A stretch of 64,000 bases of DNA from Erwinia persicina (lineage in GTDB: Bacteria > Pseudomonadota > Gammaproteobacteria > Enterobacterales > Enterobacteriaceae), in contig NZ_JACYMO010000010.1 in assembly GCF_014838825.1 (NCBI RefSeq), positions 62,001 to 126,000 on the forward strand, in the 5' to 3' direction. A program made the position numbers and the translations under genes. Below the pieces are notes generated by a model that saw nothing but the letters and a program-made list of their open reading frames with translations, made no database searches and was not told where the DNA came from. Shown piece after piece: positions 40,430 to 53,969 of the stretch. Position 1 is the stretch's first letter. Each line of letters begins with the position of its first letter.

Positions 40430-40697
40430 AGTTAATTTCCTGACATGATGCCGTTCAGCGGCATCAGCGTTGTCTTCTGACCTGAATATTCCGGTAATAC
40501 GCTCATTCATTCAGGCGGCACGTCCGTGACGTCCCTGCAGCACAGAAAATCCTGTGCCTGGATAAACGGGTGCAGTCAGCGCCTGTCCGCCTGAAAGATA
40601 ATGCGTTATTCCGGTTCCCCGAGCCTTGTAGAGTGGGGATTATTTTTATGTTTACTGCCTTTTTACCGGCTGAAATCGTGTTCAACCTGATGAAAAC
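40430..40697 (-). promoter_or_regulatory. Long glmU-glmS intercistronic leader
   Basis: 268 bp between the glmU stop and glmS start, longer than the E. coli spacer as I recall it. It contains complementary blocks (TCAGGCGG near 40511, CCGCCTGA near 40597) able to form a long stem. By analogy this is where GlmZ/Hfq control would act, but I could not place the pairing site. Confidence 0.45.
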
Positions 40698-42068
40698 TTA
40701 CTTTTTCTTAACCGGGCGCTGCCAGCCGGTATTCAGTTGCTGCTCTTTACGGTTATACGCCAGACCTGCCGACGGGACATCTTTCATAATGGTCGTCCCG
40801 GCCGCAATGGTGGCTCCCGCCGCCACGGTCACCGGAGCAATCAGCTGGGTATCCGAGCCGACAAATACGTCATCACCGATGATCGTTTTCGATTTATTGA
40901 TGCCGTCATAATTACAGGTAATGGTACCGGCACCAATATTGACGTTTGCCCCAATCTCCGCATCACCGAGATAGCTCAGGTGGCCTGCTTTCGAGCCTTT
41001 ACCCAGTCGGGCCTTTTTCATCTCGACAAAGTTACCGACGTGCGCCCCTTCGGCCAGTTCACTGCCCGGACGCAGGCGGGCAAATGGCCCGACAGTACAG
41101 CCCGGAGCCAGCTGCGCATCTTCAATGACGCTGTAAGGGCTGATCACGCTGTCATCAGCAATCACGCTGTTTTTAATCACGCAACCGCTGCCGATCCTGA
41201 CGCGATCGCCCAGCGTCACGTTGCCTTCAATAATGACATTGGTGTCGATAATCACATCACGGCCATGCACCAGCTCCCCCCGCAGGTCGAAGCGTGCCGG
41301 ATCCCGCAGCATCACCCCGGCCAGCAGCAACTTTTCTGCCTGCGCGGCCTGGTAAACACGCTCCAGCGTCGCCAGCTGTAGGCGGTTGTTCACGCCGTCA
41401 GTTTCCGTCACGCGTGAAGGATGCACCGCATTGATCTGGCGGCCTTCCTGATGGGCAAGGGCAATAATATCGGTGATATAATATTCACCTTGGGCATTAT
41501 TGTTGTTCAGCTTACTGAGCCAGCGTTTAAGATCGGCACCATTGGCCACCAGGATGCCAGAATTAATCTCAGTGATGAGCATCTGTTCTGGCGTAGCATC
41601 CTTATGTTCAACGATGCCCACGACCTGACCCTGTTCACGAATGATGCGCCCGTAACCGGTTGGGTTATCGAGGATGACCGTCAGCAGGCCAATGCCGCCC
41701 TCCGGCTTCGCCATCTGTAAACGGCTCAGTGTCTCTACAGAGATCAGCGGCACATCGCCGTACAGCATCAGAATGTCTTCGTCATCGGCAAAACAGGGCG
41801 CTGCCTGCTGCATTGCATGACCGGTACCCAGCTGCTCGGACTGAAGCACCCAGTTAAGCGAGTCATCATTGAGTGTACTTTTAAGAAGATCGCCTCCGTG
41901 GCCATAAACCAGATTAATGCGCTGCGCATTAAGCGCTTTTGCCGCATCAATCACGTGCTGAACCATCGGTTTGCCTGCCAGCTCGTGCAGCACTTTTGGC
42001 AGTTCGGAATACATTCGGGTTCCTTTACCGGCGGCAAGGATCACCACGCTCATCGGGCGGTTTGACAT
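40698..42068 (-). CDS. glmU: Bifunctional UDP-GlcNAc pyrophosphorylase / GlcN-1-P acetyltransferase
   Basis: A 456-residue protein, the E. coli length. The N-terminal nucleotidyltransferase domain has the [17 protein letters not shown] motif (about 11-27). The C-terminal left-handed beta-helix has hexapeptide repeats and the acetyltransferase segment [15 protein letters not shown], and the tail ends RPVKKK. It converts GlcN-1-P to UDP-GlcNAc. The start at 42068 has an AGGA site 5 bp upstream. Together with glmS it forms one minus-strand unit. Confidence 0.98.
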   Translation of the reverse strand: MSNRPMSVVILAAGKGTRMYSELPKVLHELAGKPMVQHVIDAAKALNAQRINLVYGHGGDLLKSTLNDDSLNWVLQSEQLGTGHAMQQAAPCFADDEDILMLYGDVPLISVETLSRLQMAKPEGGIGLLTVILDNPTGYGRIIREQGQVVGIVEHKDATPEQMLITEINSGILVANGADLKRWLSKLNNNNAQGEYYITDIIALAHQEGRQINAVHPSRVTETDGVNNRLQLATLERVYQAAQAEKLLLAGVMLRDPARFDLRGELVHGRDVIIDTNVIIEGNVTLGDRVRIGSGCVIKNSVIADDSVISPYSVIEDAQLAPGCTVGPFARLRPGSELAEGAHVGNFVEMKKARLGKGSKAGHLSYLGDAEIGANVNIGAGTITCNYDGINKSKTIIGDDVFVGSDTQLIAPVTVAAGATIAAGTTIMKDVPSAGLAYNRKEQQLNTGWQRPVKKK

Positions 42069-42445
42069 AGACATCCTGACTAATTCTGAGTTAAACGAAG
42101 TTAAGCGGTTTAAGGGTGTAATTACTACATATTTTTCGGCAAAAAACATCTTCAACCGCCCCTCTCAGTGCAGTTTTTTCGCCGTTTAAAAGCGGGCGTT
42201 TTAAGTTCATCGCTCCGGTTCTGCAGTATTAAACCGAATATGCGCAGCGTAAAAAAAAGGGGGGGGAGAGATTCCTGCATGGGTAGCCTCATGGTCTGGT
42301 GCTGTTCAGGAGGTGAGGGGATCTGGCGATGGTGGCGTGTGCGACGGGTCTATCGCAGGGAAGCTGACAACCACGGGTGACTGAGGTGAAGCATAAAAAA
42401 ATGCCAGTCAGTTTCCTGACTGGCATTTTACTGTTTAAACCTGAA
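42069..42445. other. Control region between atpC and glmU
   Basis: 377 bp that should hold the glmU promoter. It contains the atpC terminator (42395-42429) and an A8G8 homopolymer junction (42251-42266). The purine-rich part at 42250-42360 has no gene or named element that I can see. Confidence 0.6.
42395..42429 (-). terminator. Rho-independent terminator of the atp operon
   Basis: AAAATGCCAGTCAG, loop TTTC, CTGACTGGCATTTT: a perfect stem with T-runs on both strands, 17 bp after the atpC stop on the minus strand. Confidence 0.92.
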
Positions 42446-42865
42446 TTACATCGCTTTACGGGTTAACTCGATCACACGCAGTTTGGCGATCGCTTTAGCC
42501 AGTTCCGCAGACGCCATAGCGAAGTCAACGTCACCGTGAGAGCTGTTCATATGCTCTTCGGCTTTGCGTTTCGCTTCCAGCGCGCGAGCTTCATCAAGAT
42601 CGCTGCCGCGGATCGCTGTGTCAGCCAGTACGGTGACCGCACCAGGCTGCACTTCCAGTACGCCGCCAGAGAGATAAATCACCTCTTCGTCGCCGTGCTG
42701 CTTAACGATGCGAATCATACCAGGCTTAATGGCGGTCAGAAGCGGGGCATGATTTGGGCGAATACCCAACTCACCTTCGCTACCTGAAACCTGGATGCTC
42801 TGCACAGTGCCTGTGAACATTTGCAGTTCTGCGCTGACAACGTCCAGGTGAAAAGTCATAGCCAT
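42446..42865 (-). CDS. atpC: ATP synthase F1 epsilon subunit
   Basis: A 139-residue subunit: N-terminal beta-sandwich ([21 protein letters not shown]-like region at about 35-45) and C-terminal helical hairpin rich in Ala, Glu and Lys. It couples gamma to the c-ring and inhibits hydrolysis. It is the last gene of the atp operon, 24 bp after atpD. Confidence 0.97.
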   Translation of the reverse strand: MAMTFHLDVVSAELQMFTGTVQSIQVSGSEGELGIRPNHAPLLTAIKPGMIRIVKQHGDEEVIYLSGGVLEVQPGAVTVLADTAIRGSDLDEARALEAKRKAEEHMNSSHGDVDFAMASAELAKAIAKLRVIELTRKAM

Positions 42866-42889
42866 TGTTAACCTCCTGAGAAACCAGAA

Positions 42890-44335
<1,446 letters not shown>

Positions 44336-45205
44336 TTAAACCGCGGAGGCCCCACCGACAATCTCGGTAAGTTCCTGGGTGATGCTGGCCTGACGAGCCT
44401 TGTTGTATACCAACTGCAGCTCTTTGATCAGGTTTCCGCCGTTATCGGTCGCGGCTTTCATCGCCACCATTCGCGCGGCCTGCTCGCTGGCCAGGTTTTC
44501 AACAACACCCTGGTAAACCTGAGACTCGACGTAGCGACGCAGTAATGTGTCCAGCAGCGCTTTCGGATCGGGTTCATACAGATAATCCCAGGTACTCTTC
44601 TTCACAACGCCTTCCGCATCATCTGCTGGCGGTAACGGCAGCAGCTGTACGATCTGTGGAGACTGAGACATGGTGTTGATAAATTTGTTGCTGACAATGA
44701 ACAGCTTGTCGAGACGGCCTTCATCGTAAGCTTGCAGCATCACTTTGACCGGGCCAATCAGGTCAGACAGGGCAGGTTTATCGCCCATACCGTTTACCTG
44801 AGCAACAATGTTGCCACCGACAGAACTGAAGAATGACAGACCTTTAGAGCCAATAATCGCCAGATCGCTCTCGACGCCTTTATCAGCCCAGGCTTTCATA
44901 TCCGCCAGCACTTTTTTGAACAGGTTAATGTTCAAACCACCACACAGCCCGCGGTCGGTAGATACGACCAGATAGCCAACGCGTTTAACGTCACGCTCTT
45001 CCAGGTATGGGTGCTTGTATTCCAGATTACCTAACGCAATGTGACCAATCACTTTGCGCATGGTCTCTGCATAAGGACGGCTGGCCGCCATGCGTTCTTG
45101 CGATTTACGCATTTTGGAGGCGGCGACCATTTCCATCGCTTTGGTGATCTTCTGCGTATTTTGCACGCTGCCGATCTTACTACGTATCTCTTTTGCGCCG
45201 GCCAT
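44336..45205 (-). CDS. atpG: ATP synthase F1 gamma subunit
   Basis: A 289-residue rotor shaft, two residues longer than E. coli because of a small difference near residues 200-205 ([11 protein letters not shown]). The conserved N-terminal helix ([27 protein letters not shown]) and C-terminal helix ([17 protein letters not shown]) form the coiled-coil that turns inside the alpha-beta hexamer. Confidence 0.98.
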   Translation of the reverse strand: MAGAKEIRSKIGSVQNTQKITKAMEMVAASKMRKSQERMAASRPYAETMRKVIGHIALGNLEYKHPYLEERDVKRVGYLVVSTDRGLCGGLNINLFKKVLADMKAWADKGVESDLAIIGSKGLSFFSSVGGNIVAQVNGMGDKPALSDLIGPVKVMLQAYDEGRLDKLFIVSNKFINTMSQSPQIVQLLPLPPADDAEGVVKKSTWDYLYEPDPKALLDTLLRRYVESQVYQGVVENLASEQAARMVAMKAATDNGGNLIKELQLVYNKARQASITQELTEIVGGASAV

Positions 45206-45259
45206 AAGCTTCTCCTCAAAGCCTTGCGGCCTGCCCCCGAAAGGACAGGCCGCCAGACA

Positions 45260-46801
45260 TTACCAGGACTGGGTTGCTTTAAACGTTTCGAGGAGGCCTT
45301 TCAGCTTCTCTTCGATTTCGCCGTTATAGTTACCAGACTGGTTGATATCAGCCATCAGCTCTGCGTGATCGCGATCGGCAAATGCCAGCAGTGCCGCTTC
45401 GAAGCTACCGATTTTCGCCAGTTCGACGTCATTCAGGAAGCCGCGTTCAGCAGCAAACAGTACCAGACCCTGCTGTGCGACAGACATCGGCGCATACTGT
45501 TTCTGTTTCAGCAACTCGGTCACTTTCTGACCATGGCTTAACTGTTTGCGGGTGGCTTCATCCAGATCGGATGCGAACTGAGAGAACGCAGCCAGTTCAC
45601 GATACTGTGCCAGCGCGGTACGAATACCACCGGACAGTTTCTTGATGATCTTGGTCTGAGCAGCACCACCAACACGAGATACCGAAATACCCGGGTTAAC
45701 CGCCGGACGAATACCGGAGTTAAACAGGTTGGTTTCCAGGAAGATCTGACCATCAGTAATCGAAATTACGTTGGTTGGAACAAACGCAGAAACGTCACCC
45801 GCCTGGGTTTCAATGATAGGCAGCGCAGTCAGTGAACCGGTTTTACCTTTAACTTCACCGTTAGTGAAACGCTCAACATAGTCGGCGCTCACACGAGAAG
45901 CACGCTCCAGCAGACGGGAGTGGAGGTAGAACACGTCGCCAGGGAAGGCTTCACGGCCTGGTGGACGACGCAGCAGCAGAGAAACCTGACGGTAAGCAAC
46001 AGCCTGTTTAGACAGGTCATCGTATACGATCAGTGCGTCTTCACCACGGTCACGGAAATATTCGCCCATCGCGCAACCGGCATACGGTGCCAGGTATTGC
46101 AGTGCAGCAGACTCTGATGCGGTCGCAACCACAACGATGGTGTTAGCCAGCGCGTTGTGTTCTTCCAGCTTACGTACCACGTTAGCGATAGTAGAGGCTT
46201 TCTGACCGATAGCGACGTACACACATTTGATGCCTGAGTCGCGCTGGTTGATGATCGCATCGATCGCCATCGCGGTTTTACCGGTCTGACGGTCACCGAT
46301 GATCAGCTCACGCTGGCCACGGCCGATTGGAATCATTGCATCGACAGATTTGTAGCCGGTCTGTACAGGCTGGTCGACTGACTGACGATCGATAACGCCA
46401 GGTGCAATCACTTCGATCGGTGAGAAACCGTCGTTGTCGATTGCGCCTTTACCATCGATAGGTGCACCCAGGGTGTTCACCACGCGACCTAACAGGCCAC
46501 GGCCAACCGGTACTTCCAGGATACGGCCAGTACACTTCACCTTCATACCTTCGGCGAGGTCAGCGTATGGGCCCATCACCACTGCACCTACAGAGTCACG
46601 CTCCAGGTTCAGTGCGATTGCGTAACGGCTGCCCGGCAGGGCAATCATCTCACCCTGCATCACATCGGCCAGGCCGTTGACGCGGATGATACCGTCACTT
46701 ACAGAAACGATAGTACCTTCGTTGTGAGCTTCGCTCACTACATTGAACTGAGCAATGCGCTGCTTGATCAGTTCGCTGATTTCGGTGGAATTCAGTTGCA
46801 T
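45260..46801 (-). CDS. atpA: ATP synthase F1 alpha subunit
   Basis: A 513-residue subunit, the E. coli length. P-loop GDRQTGKTA (about 169-177), the regulatory nucleotide site, and the arginine finger in the [11 protein letters not shown] segment (about 372-382). It forms the non-catalytic partners of beta. Confidence 0.98.
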   Translation of the reverse strand: MQLNSTEISELIKQRIAQFNVVSEAHNEGTIVSVSDGIIRVNGLADVMQGEMIALPGSRYAIALNLERDSVGAVVMGPYADLAEGMKVKCTGRILEVPVGRGLLGRVVNTLGAPIDGKGAIDNDGFSPIEVIAPGVIDRQSVDQPVQTGYKSVDAMIPIGRGQRELIIGDRQTGKTAMAIDAIINQRDSGIKCVYVAIGQKASTIANVVRKLEEHNALANTIVVVATASESAALQYLAPYAGCAMGEYFRDRGEDALIVYDDLSKQAVAYRQVSLLLRRPPGREAFPGDVFYLHSRLLERASRVSADYVERFTNGEVKGKTGSLTALPIIETQAGDVSAFVPTNVISITDGQIFLETNLFNSGIRPAVNPGISVSRVGGAAQTKIIKKLSGGIRTALAQYRELAAFSQFASDLDEATRKQLSHGQKVTELLKQKQYAPMSVAQQGLVLFAAERGFLNDVELAKIGSFEAALLAFADRDHAELMADINQSGNYNGEIEEKLKGLLETFKATQSW

Positions 46802-46815
46802 ATGCTCCAGTCCCC

Positions 46816-47349
46816 TTAAGACTGCAAGACGTCTGCGAGGCGTTCAAGACGACCGCGTACGCTGCCGTCAATGACCATATCACCCGCTCGGATGATTACG
46901 CCCGCCATTACAGACTTATCAATTTTGCAATTCAGCTTAACTTTGCGTGACAGACGTTTCTCCATCGCGCTGCTGATTTTGGTCAGCTGTTCGTCGCTCA
47001 ATGCTGTGGAAGAGATAACTTCAACCTCAGCGGTCGCATCATGTGCGGCACGCAGTTGGATGAACTGTTCCAAAACATCGGCAAGCGCCGGCAAACGTTT
47101 GTTTTCAGCCATCACCTTAATCAGGTTCTGACCGGCTTCGTCGAGTTGGTCACCACAGATTGCGATGAACGCTCCAGACAACGCTTCCGGCGCCAGAGCG
47201 CCGGAAAGAAGTTCGGATACCTGTTCATTGCCAGCCACTTCGGCGGCAAACGCCAGCATTTGCTGCCAGCGATCGATACTTTGATGTTCAACCGCAAAGT
47301 CAAAAGCGGCTTTAGCGTAGGGGCGAGCTACGGTAGTAAATTCAGACAT
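46816..47349 (-). CDS. atpH: ATP synthase F1 delta subunit
   Basis: A 177-residue stator subunit (OSCP-type). It starts [19 protein letters not shown]; the C-terminal domain has [20 protein letters not shown]. It clamps the top of F1 to the b-subunit stalk. It lies 11 bp after atpF and 14 bp before atpA. Confidence 0.97.
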   Translation of the reverse strand: MSEFTTVARPYAKAAFDFAVEHQSIDRWQQMLAFAAEVAGNEQVSELLSGALAPEALSGAFIAICGDQLDEAGQNLIKVMAENKRLPALADVLEQFIQLRAAHDATAEVEVISSTALSDEQLTKISSAMEKRLSRKVKLNCKIDKSVMAGVIIRAGDMVIDGSVRGRLERLADVLQS

Positions 47350-47360
47350 CAGCCCCTCCC

Positions 47361-47831
47361 TTACAGTTCAGCGACCAGTTTATCAACGATGTCGCTGTTA
47401 GCAGCTTCATCCACGGAACGTTCAATGATTTTCTCGGCGCCGGCAACAGCCAGCATCGCGACCTGCTTGCGCAGCTCTTCACGTGCACGTTTGCGTTCGG
47501 CATCAATTTCTGCCTGCGCCTGAGTGACGATCTTGCTACGTTCCTGCTCAGCCTCAGCTTTCGCTTCGTCCAGGATCTGCGCACGGCGTTTGTTCGCCTG
47601 CTCGATGATGACCTGAGCGTCTTCTTTCGCTTTCTTCAGCTGATCGGTCGCATTAGCCTGCGCGAGATCCAAATCTTTCTTGGCACGTTCAGCGGAAGCA
47701 AGGCCTTCGGCAACTTCTTTCTGGCGCTTTTCGATAGCGGCCATAAGCGGCGGCCATACGTACTTCATGCAGAACGCTACAAACAGGATGAACGCGATAG
47801 CCTGGCCGAGGATTGTTGCGTTAATGTTCAC
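47361..47831 (-). CDS. atpF: ATP synthase Fo b subunit
   Basis: A 156-residue stator: a single N-terminal membrane helix ([20 protein letters not shown]) followed by a long charged helix rich in Ala, Glu, Lys and Arg that dimerises as a coiled coil. It links the a subunit to delta. Confidence 0.97.
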   Translation of the reverse strand: MNINATILGQAIAFILFVAFCMKYVWPPLMAAIEKRQKEVAEGLASAERAKKDLDLAQANATDQLKKAKEDAQVIIEQANKRRAQILDEAKAEAEQERSKIVTQAQAEIDAERKRAREELRKQVAMLAVAGAEKIIERSVDEAANSDIVDKLVAEL

Positions 47832-47877
47832 AGCACAATGCCTCTTGTTAAGTTAACGTTTTCTGCCGCTGTCACTA

Positions 47878-48192
<315 letters not shown>

Positions 48193-48220
48193 TTAAAACG
48201 CAGTAGTGTTGAGAAAAAAA

Positions 48221-49425
<1,205 letters not shown>

Positions 49426-49517
49426 GACGCTGAAACTCTCCTGCCCCGATGGGGGTATGTCGCGTGTCGTATAAAACTGCCTTTGCTCTTTTGAGTCAAG
49501 CAGCAAAAACCGTGCAA

Positions 49518-49545
49518 ATTATACGGTGCGCACCTGTGATTTCAA
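49518..49545 (-). promoter_or_regulatory. Main promoter of the atp operon
   Basis: On the minus strand TTGAAA (complement of 49540-49545), 16 bp, TATAAT (complement of 49518-49523), about 90 bp before the atpI start. The downstream sequence (TATAATTTG, GCTTGACTC, TTTTATACGACACGCG) resembles the E. coli atp leader. Confidence 0.8.
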
Positions 49546-50192
49546 TCGATAAGTAGAGAAAAGGTGAACAATTATTTAAATTTCTTTCCAGCAACCTATT
49601 TTCCAAAACCAATGACAAAGGAAGCTTATCGACTTTTTCCTGCAATGCGCGACATTCCTTGCTTGCAAAGCGTGCGGAAGATCACAAATTAGTAATGTAA
49701 TGGAGAACAATTAAACAGACATCTGGATGAATCTGAGTGACATCTAATTTAAAAATTCTATAAATTCATAAGGATAGTCGCGTTATTTGTAAAAACAGAC
49801 GCTTATCTTGATTAAAAGGTCTTGTTGACATCTGTAGCAAATATTTAACATCAAGCAGGCCGTTACTTACGCCAATTTATCAGGAAGAGATATTTTCGTC
49901 GGTGACTATTTTCACCCTAAAATATCGGAAGAAATATGACTCAAGTGATAACTAAATGTGAAAATAACGTTAAATGTAACAGAGATTGTCAGAGAATGAC
50001 TGACCCGTGATTTAACCTGATGGTAACAGCTCCGTCCAGGCAAATTTTCACAAAAAACATCCCCAGGACCGCACATTAGGAATACTCGTACTAATCTCAG
50101 GGTTCTTCCACACAAAAAAACCATATAATTTCAGTGGTTAACTATGAATTAAATCTGCACATAGGCCCACTGTAATTGGGGTTTTACCGTAA

Positions 50193-50229
50193 AATAAACC
50201 CGCCAGCGGTGAAAAAACAGGCTGACGGG
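50193..50229 (-). terminator. Rho-independent terminator of mnmG-rsmG
   Basis: CCCGCCAGC (50199-50207) pairs with GCTGACGGG (50221-50229) with one G-U; on the minus strand it is followed by GTTTATTTTA. Confidence 0.75.
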
Positions 50230-50250
50230 CACAGACATTACGACCCTGAC

Positions 50251-50871
50251 TCATCGACTGGGGACAATTACCACCAGATGCCGCTCACCTTCCAGCTGTG
50301 GAACGCGTAGCGGACTGACATTTTCCACCCGAAAACCGGCAGGTAAGGTGGCGATTTCATCTGCTGGCATAACGCCTTTCAAGGCATAAAAACGTCCCTG
50401 GCTGCCCGGCAGATGGTGGCACCAGTTCACCATATCGGTCAGCGAGGCAAAAGCCCGGCTGATCACGCCATCAAAGGGGGGCTCGGCGGGAAAGTCCTCT
50501 ACCCGGCTTTGTACCGGCTCAACATTGCTCAGCTTCAACTCATGCTGCACCTGCTTCAGGAAGCGGACACGCTTGCCCAGGCTGTCTAGCAGCGTAAAGT
50601 GCGCCTGAGGGCGGACAATGGCCAGCGGGATACCTGGCAGACCAGGCCCTGTGCCGACATCGATAAACCGCTCCCCCACCAGATGCGGCTCCACTACAAT
50701 GCTGTCAAGAATATGGCGGATGAGCATCTGCTCCGGATCGCGTACTGACGTCAGGTTGTAGGCTTTGTTCCACTTATGCAGCATGGAAACGTACCCAACC
50801 AGCTGCTCTTTCTGCTGATCGGACAGGGATATTTGCGCGCTTTTCAGCAGGGCGGAGAGTTTATTAATCAC
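50251..50871 (-). CDS. rsmG: 16S rRNA (guanine527-N7)-methyltransferase RsmG
   Basis: A 206-residue SAM-dependent methyltransferase. The SAM-binding motif is [15 protein letters not shown] (about 71-85), and the family segment SRAFASL lies near 140. It methylates G527 of 16S rRNA. It follows mnmG by 44 bp, with a hairpin in the gap. Confidence 0.97.
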   Translation of the reverse strand: MINKLSALLKSAQISLSDQQKEQLVGYVSMLHKWNKAYNLTSVRDPEQMLIRHILDSIVVEPHLVGERFIDVGTGPGLPGIPLAIVRPQAHFTLLDSLGKRVRFLKQVQHELKLSNVEPVQSRVEDFPAEPPFDGVISRAFASLTDMVNWCHHLPGSQGRFYALKGVMPADEIATLPAGFRVENVSPLRVPQLEGERHLVVIVPSR

Positions 50872-50880
50872 GAAGAGGTC

Positions 50881-50907
50881 CTGTAGGGTCGGGCAAGCCC
50901 GACCCGA
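50881..50907. repeat. Short palindromic repeat, TGTAGG-flanked family (copy 3)
   Basis: CTGTAGGGTCGGGC, AA, GCCCGACCC: a perfect 9-bp stem (50886-50894 with 50897-50905) between mnmG and rsmG. It shares the CTGTAGGG edge with the copies near 22200 and 61960. Confidence 0.55.
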
Positions 50908-50915
50908 ATGTCAGG

Positions 50916-52805
50916 TCAGGCGCTTTTGCGCAGCAGGCCCTGTTTTTTGAGGTAAATAAGTAAAATTGAGATGGCGGCCGGCGTAATACCGGAAATCCGT
51001 GATGCCTGACCAATCGATCCCGGTTTGTGATCGTTCAGTTTGGCGATCACTTCGTTAGACAGGCCACTCACCTGACGGTAATCGAGATCCACAGGCAGGA
51101 GGGTGTTTTCGTTACGCAACTGGCGATCGATCTCTTCCTGCTGCCGGACGATGTACCCTTCGTATTTGACCTGAATCTCAACCTGTTCTGCTGCCTGTGG
51201 ATCGGCCAGCGCCGGACCAAAGCTGCTAAGTGTCATCAGATTCTGATAGGTCATCTCCGGACGGCGCAGCAGATCTTCGCCGCTGGCTTCTTTCGTCAGG
51301 CCGGCGCTCAGTAGCGTATTGACCTCTGTCACGCACTCTGACTTCGGGTGCACCCAGATATCGCGCAGGCGCTGACGTTCAAGCTCAATACTTTCCAGCT
51401 TCTCGTTAAAGCGTGCCCAGCGGGCATCGTCCACCAGACCCAGCTCACGGCCTGCCGCGGTCAGACGAAGATCGGCATTGTCTTCACGCAGCATCAGACG
51501 ATATTCAGCCCGTGAGGTAAACATGCGGTACGGCTCTTTGGTGCCAAGGGTGCAGAGATCATCAACCAGCACGCCGAGATAGGCCTGGTCACGACGCGGT
51601 GCCCAGGTTTCTTTGTCCGCAGAGAGACGACCGGCGTTCAGGCCCGCCAGCAGGCCCTGAGCGGCCGCTTCCTCGTAACCGGTGGTGCCGTTGATCTGTC
51701 CGGCAAAGAACAGACCCTCGATAAATTTGCTTTCCAGCGTGGGCTTCAGATCGCGGGGATCGAAGAAATCATACTCAATGGCATAGCCAGGGCGCACAAT
51801 TTTGGCGTTTTCCATTCCCTGCATTGAGCGAACGATCTGCATCTGAACATCAAACGGCAGACTGGTAGAAATGCCGTTAGGATAGATTTCGTTGCTGGTC
51901 AGGCCTTCCGGCTCAAGGAAGATCTGGTGTGCGTTACGATCGGCAAAGCGCATCACCTTGTCTTCGATCGACGGGCAGTAACGTGGTCCAATGCCTTCGA
52001 TCACACCGGCATACATCGGGCTGCGATCGAGGTTATTGCGGATCACATCATGGGTTTTCTCGTTGGTGTAGGTGATGTAGCACGGCACCTGCTGAGGATG
52101 CTGGCTGACATTGCCCATAAACGAGAATACCGGCATTGGCGTATCGCCATGTTGCGGAGCCAGTACGCTGAAATCAATGGTGCGGGCATCAATGCGTGGC
52201 GGTGTACCGGTCTTCAGACGTCCGACACGCAGAGGCAGCTCACGCAGACGCTGTGATAACGAGATCGACGGCGGATCGCCTGCACGGCCACCGCTGTAGT
52301 TATCCATTCCGATATGAATTTTACCATCGAGGAACGTGCCGACAGTCAGTACAACGGCTTTGGCACGGAACTTCAGACCCATCTGGGTGACAGCACCCAC
52401 GACACGATCGTTTTCGACAATAAGATCCTCGACCGCCTGCTGGAAGATCATCAGGTTAGGCTGATTCTCCAGTGCGGTGCGAACAGCCTGCCGGTACAAC
52501 ACGCGATCGGCCTGAGCACGGGTCGCCCGTACCGCAGGTCCTTTGCTGGCGTTTAGTATCCTAAACTGAATACCGGCCTGGTCAATGGCATGGGCCATCA
52601 GCCCACCCAGTGCATCCACTTCTTTTACCAGATGTCCTTTCCCGATGCCGCCGATCGCCGGATTGCAGGACATTTGTCCCAGCGTGTCGATGTTATGGGT
52701 TAATAACAGGGTTTGTTGACCCATACGGGCAGCGGCCATCGCGGCTTCCGTTCCCGCATGACCACCACCGATTACGATGACGTCAAAAGGATCTGGATAA
52801 AACAT
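50916..52805 (-). CDS. mnmG: tRNA uridine-5-carboxymethylaminomethyl(34) synthesis enzyme MnmG
   Basis: A 629-residue FAD enzyme, the E. coli length. FAD motif [19 protein letters not shown] (about 11-29), the [15 protein letters not shown] segment, and the C-terminal helical domain with [19 protein letters not shown] that binds MnmE. With MnmE it modifies U34 of tRNAs. It reads away from oriC; the origin starts about 85 bp upstream of its start. Confidence 0.98.
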   Translation of the reverse strand: MFYPDPFDVIVIGGGHAGTEAAMAAARMGQQTLLLTHNIDTLGQMSCNPAIGGIGKGHLVKEVDALGGLMAHAIDQAGIQFRILNASKGPAVRATRAQADRVLYRQAVRTALENQPNLMIFQQAVEDLIVENDRVVGAVTQMGLKFRAKAVVLTVGTFLDGKIHIGMDNYSGGRAGDPPSISLSQRLRELPLRVGRLKTGTPPRIDARTIDFSVLAPQHGDTPMPVFSFMGNVSQHPQQVPCYITYTNEKTHDVIRNNLDRSPMYAGVIEGIGPRYCPSIEDKVMRFADRNAHQIFLEPEGLTSNEIYPNGISTSLPFDVQMQIVRSMQGMENAKIVRPGYAIEYDFFDPRDLKPTLESKFIEGLFFAGQINGTTGYEEAAAQGLLAGLNAGRLSADKETWAPRRDQAYLGVLVDDLCTLGTKEPYRMFTSRAEYRLMLREDNADLRLTAAGRELGLVDDARWARFNEKLESIELERQRLRDIWVHPKSECVTEVNTLLSAGLTKEASGEDLLRRPEMTYQNLMTLSSFGPALADPQAAEQVEIQVKYEGYIVRQQEEIDRQLRNENTLLPVDLDYRQVSGLSNEVIAKLNDHKPGSIGQASRISGITPAAISILLIYLKKQGLLRKSA

Positions 52806-52889
52806 GGTACTGCACCTCGCGGTTTGTGCGAATTAAGGGAGTGTTGCTGAGGGCGTGGATTCTACTCAACTTTAGACGATGGCGAAAGC

Positions 52890-53165
52890 GCCGGGATCTT
52901 CGTGTATTAAAAAGAAGATCTTTTTTATTTAGAGATCTCTTTATTAGATCTTCTATTAGGATCGACGATCTCTGTGGATAAGCCTTTTTTGCTGATAAGG
53001 ATCAACTAATTAGAGAGGATCATTAGCTGTGAATGATCGGTGATCCTGCGCCGTATAAGCTGGGATCTAAATGGCATGTTATCCACAGGTACCGGCAAGT
53101 ACCAAAGTTGTTATTGGGATAAACACCGGTTATTACCGGGTATTGAGCTATGTTATCCACAGTTG
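52890..53165. other. oriC: Chromosomal replication origin oriC
   Basis: The segment between mnmG and mioC matches the E. coli oriC plan. Three AT-rich 13-mers starting GATCT lie at 52917-52929, 52934-52946 and 52947-52959. Perfect DnaA boxes are R1 TGTGGATAA (52973-52981), R2 TTATCCACA (53079-53087) and R4 TTATCCACA (53153-53161). A TTGGGATAA variant at 53114-53122 fits R3, and a putative IHF site (ATCAACTAATTAG) lies near 53001. GATC sites, targets of Dam and SeqA, are dense. DnaA melts the 13-mer side nearest mnmG. Confidence 0.97.
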
Positions 53166-53270
53166 GATGCGTTAAAACCAGGCTAAAAAGAGCAATATTT
53201 ACAAAACTCAGAGCCAGAAAAGCATTTTTTTGCGGATCGGATCGACGATCGCTTGCCGATCCCGTCCGAA

Positions 53271-53711
53271 TTAGATCTGTTTTTCCCAACTTTCGACCCA
53301 CACGCCTGCAGGATCTTCCGGAATCTCATGCTGCAGTACATCGATATCCAGACGATCGCCGATACGCTGTGCGCCCAGCGAGATCAGCAGCTGGTCAAAC
53401 TGTTCAATGGCACCGCAGAAAAGATCGTATTCCCGGTTACCCAGACCGACCGCGCCAAAGCGAAGATGGCTCAGATCGGGCTGCTGTTCCTTTATGGCAT
53501 CAAACAGCGGCTGAATATTGTCCGGCAGTTCGCCTGCACCGTGTGTAGAACAGACCACAATCCAGATGCCTTCCGTCTTCAGCTCTTCCAGCTCAGGCCC
53601 GTGCAGGGTTGCTGTGGTATGCCCTGCCTCTTCCAGCTTCTCAGCCAGGTGATCCGCTACATATTCTGAGCTGCCTAAGGTACTGCCACTGATTAAGGTA
53701 ATGTCGGCCAT
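53271..53711 (-). CDS. mioC: FMN-binding protein MioC (flavodoxin-like)
   Basis: A 146-residue flavodoxin-fold protein. The FMN phosphate loop is SGSTLGSSEYVA (about 8-19), with CSTHGAGELPDN and the GLGNREYDLFC segment for the isoalloxazine. It was reported to support biotin synthase in E. coli. Transcription from mioC enters oriC, so its activity can affect initiation. A DnaA box lies upstream (53948-53956). Confidence 0.96.
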   Translation of the reverse strand: MADITLISGSTLGSSEYVADHLAEKLEEAGHTTATLHGPELEELKTEGIWIVVCSTHGAGELPDNIQPLFDAIKEQQPDLSHLRFGAVGLGNREYDLFCGAIEQFDQLLISLGAQRIGDRLDIDVLQHEIPEDPAGVWVESWEKQI

Positions 53712-53830
53712 GATGGGATCCCGGAGTCATTGAGGGCAGTATTGTACTCTGTGATCACCCTGGGATCTACCTGTGGAAAAGTAGGGGATTTATGATGAAT
53801 GATGGGAGGCTATCTTAGTTGCCATTTTCG

Positions 53831-53902
53831 ATCCGGGCAGGGCTCAAAATCCTCACGTACGCCTGTACGCTCCGTTTTTTGTGCGCCGGCCGTTTCAAAA
53901 CT
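53831..53902 (+). repeat. Dispersed repeat family A, copy 2 (between asnC and mioC)
   Basis: Blocks GGCAGGGCT, ATCCTCACGTAC, GTACGCT, GGCCGT and AAACTG occur in the same order and spacing as in the minus-strand reading of 16537-16623. It is non-coding. Confidence 0.75.
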
Positions 53903-53947
53903 GACTGTGACGAAACACATCGCGATGAAAAAGTGAAAATACTCTGC

Positions 53948-53956
53948 TGTGGATAA
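53948..53956. promoter_or_regulatory. DnaA box between asnC and mioC
   Basis: TGTGGATAA, the complement of TTATCCACA, a perfect DnaA box 14 bp past the asnC stop. It lies about 235 bp upstream of mioC and could tie asnC-mioC read-through to DnaA. Confidence 0.75.
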
Positions 53957-53969
53957 CCTTATGCACCGA

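Larger units (their letters stand above)
49426..50250. other. Long intergenic region between atpI and rsmG
   Basis: 825 bp, markedly AT-rich between 49550 and 50170. It contains the atp promoter (49518-49545) and the rsmG terminator (50193-50229). I found no credible gene or RNA in 49560-50170; short frames there lack ribosome sites and family features. Confidence 0.65.
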
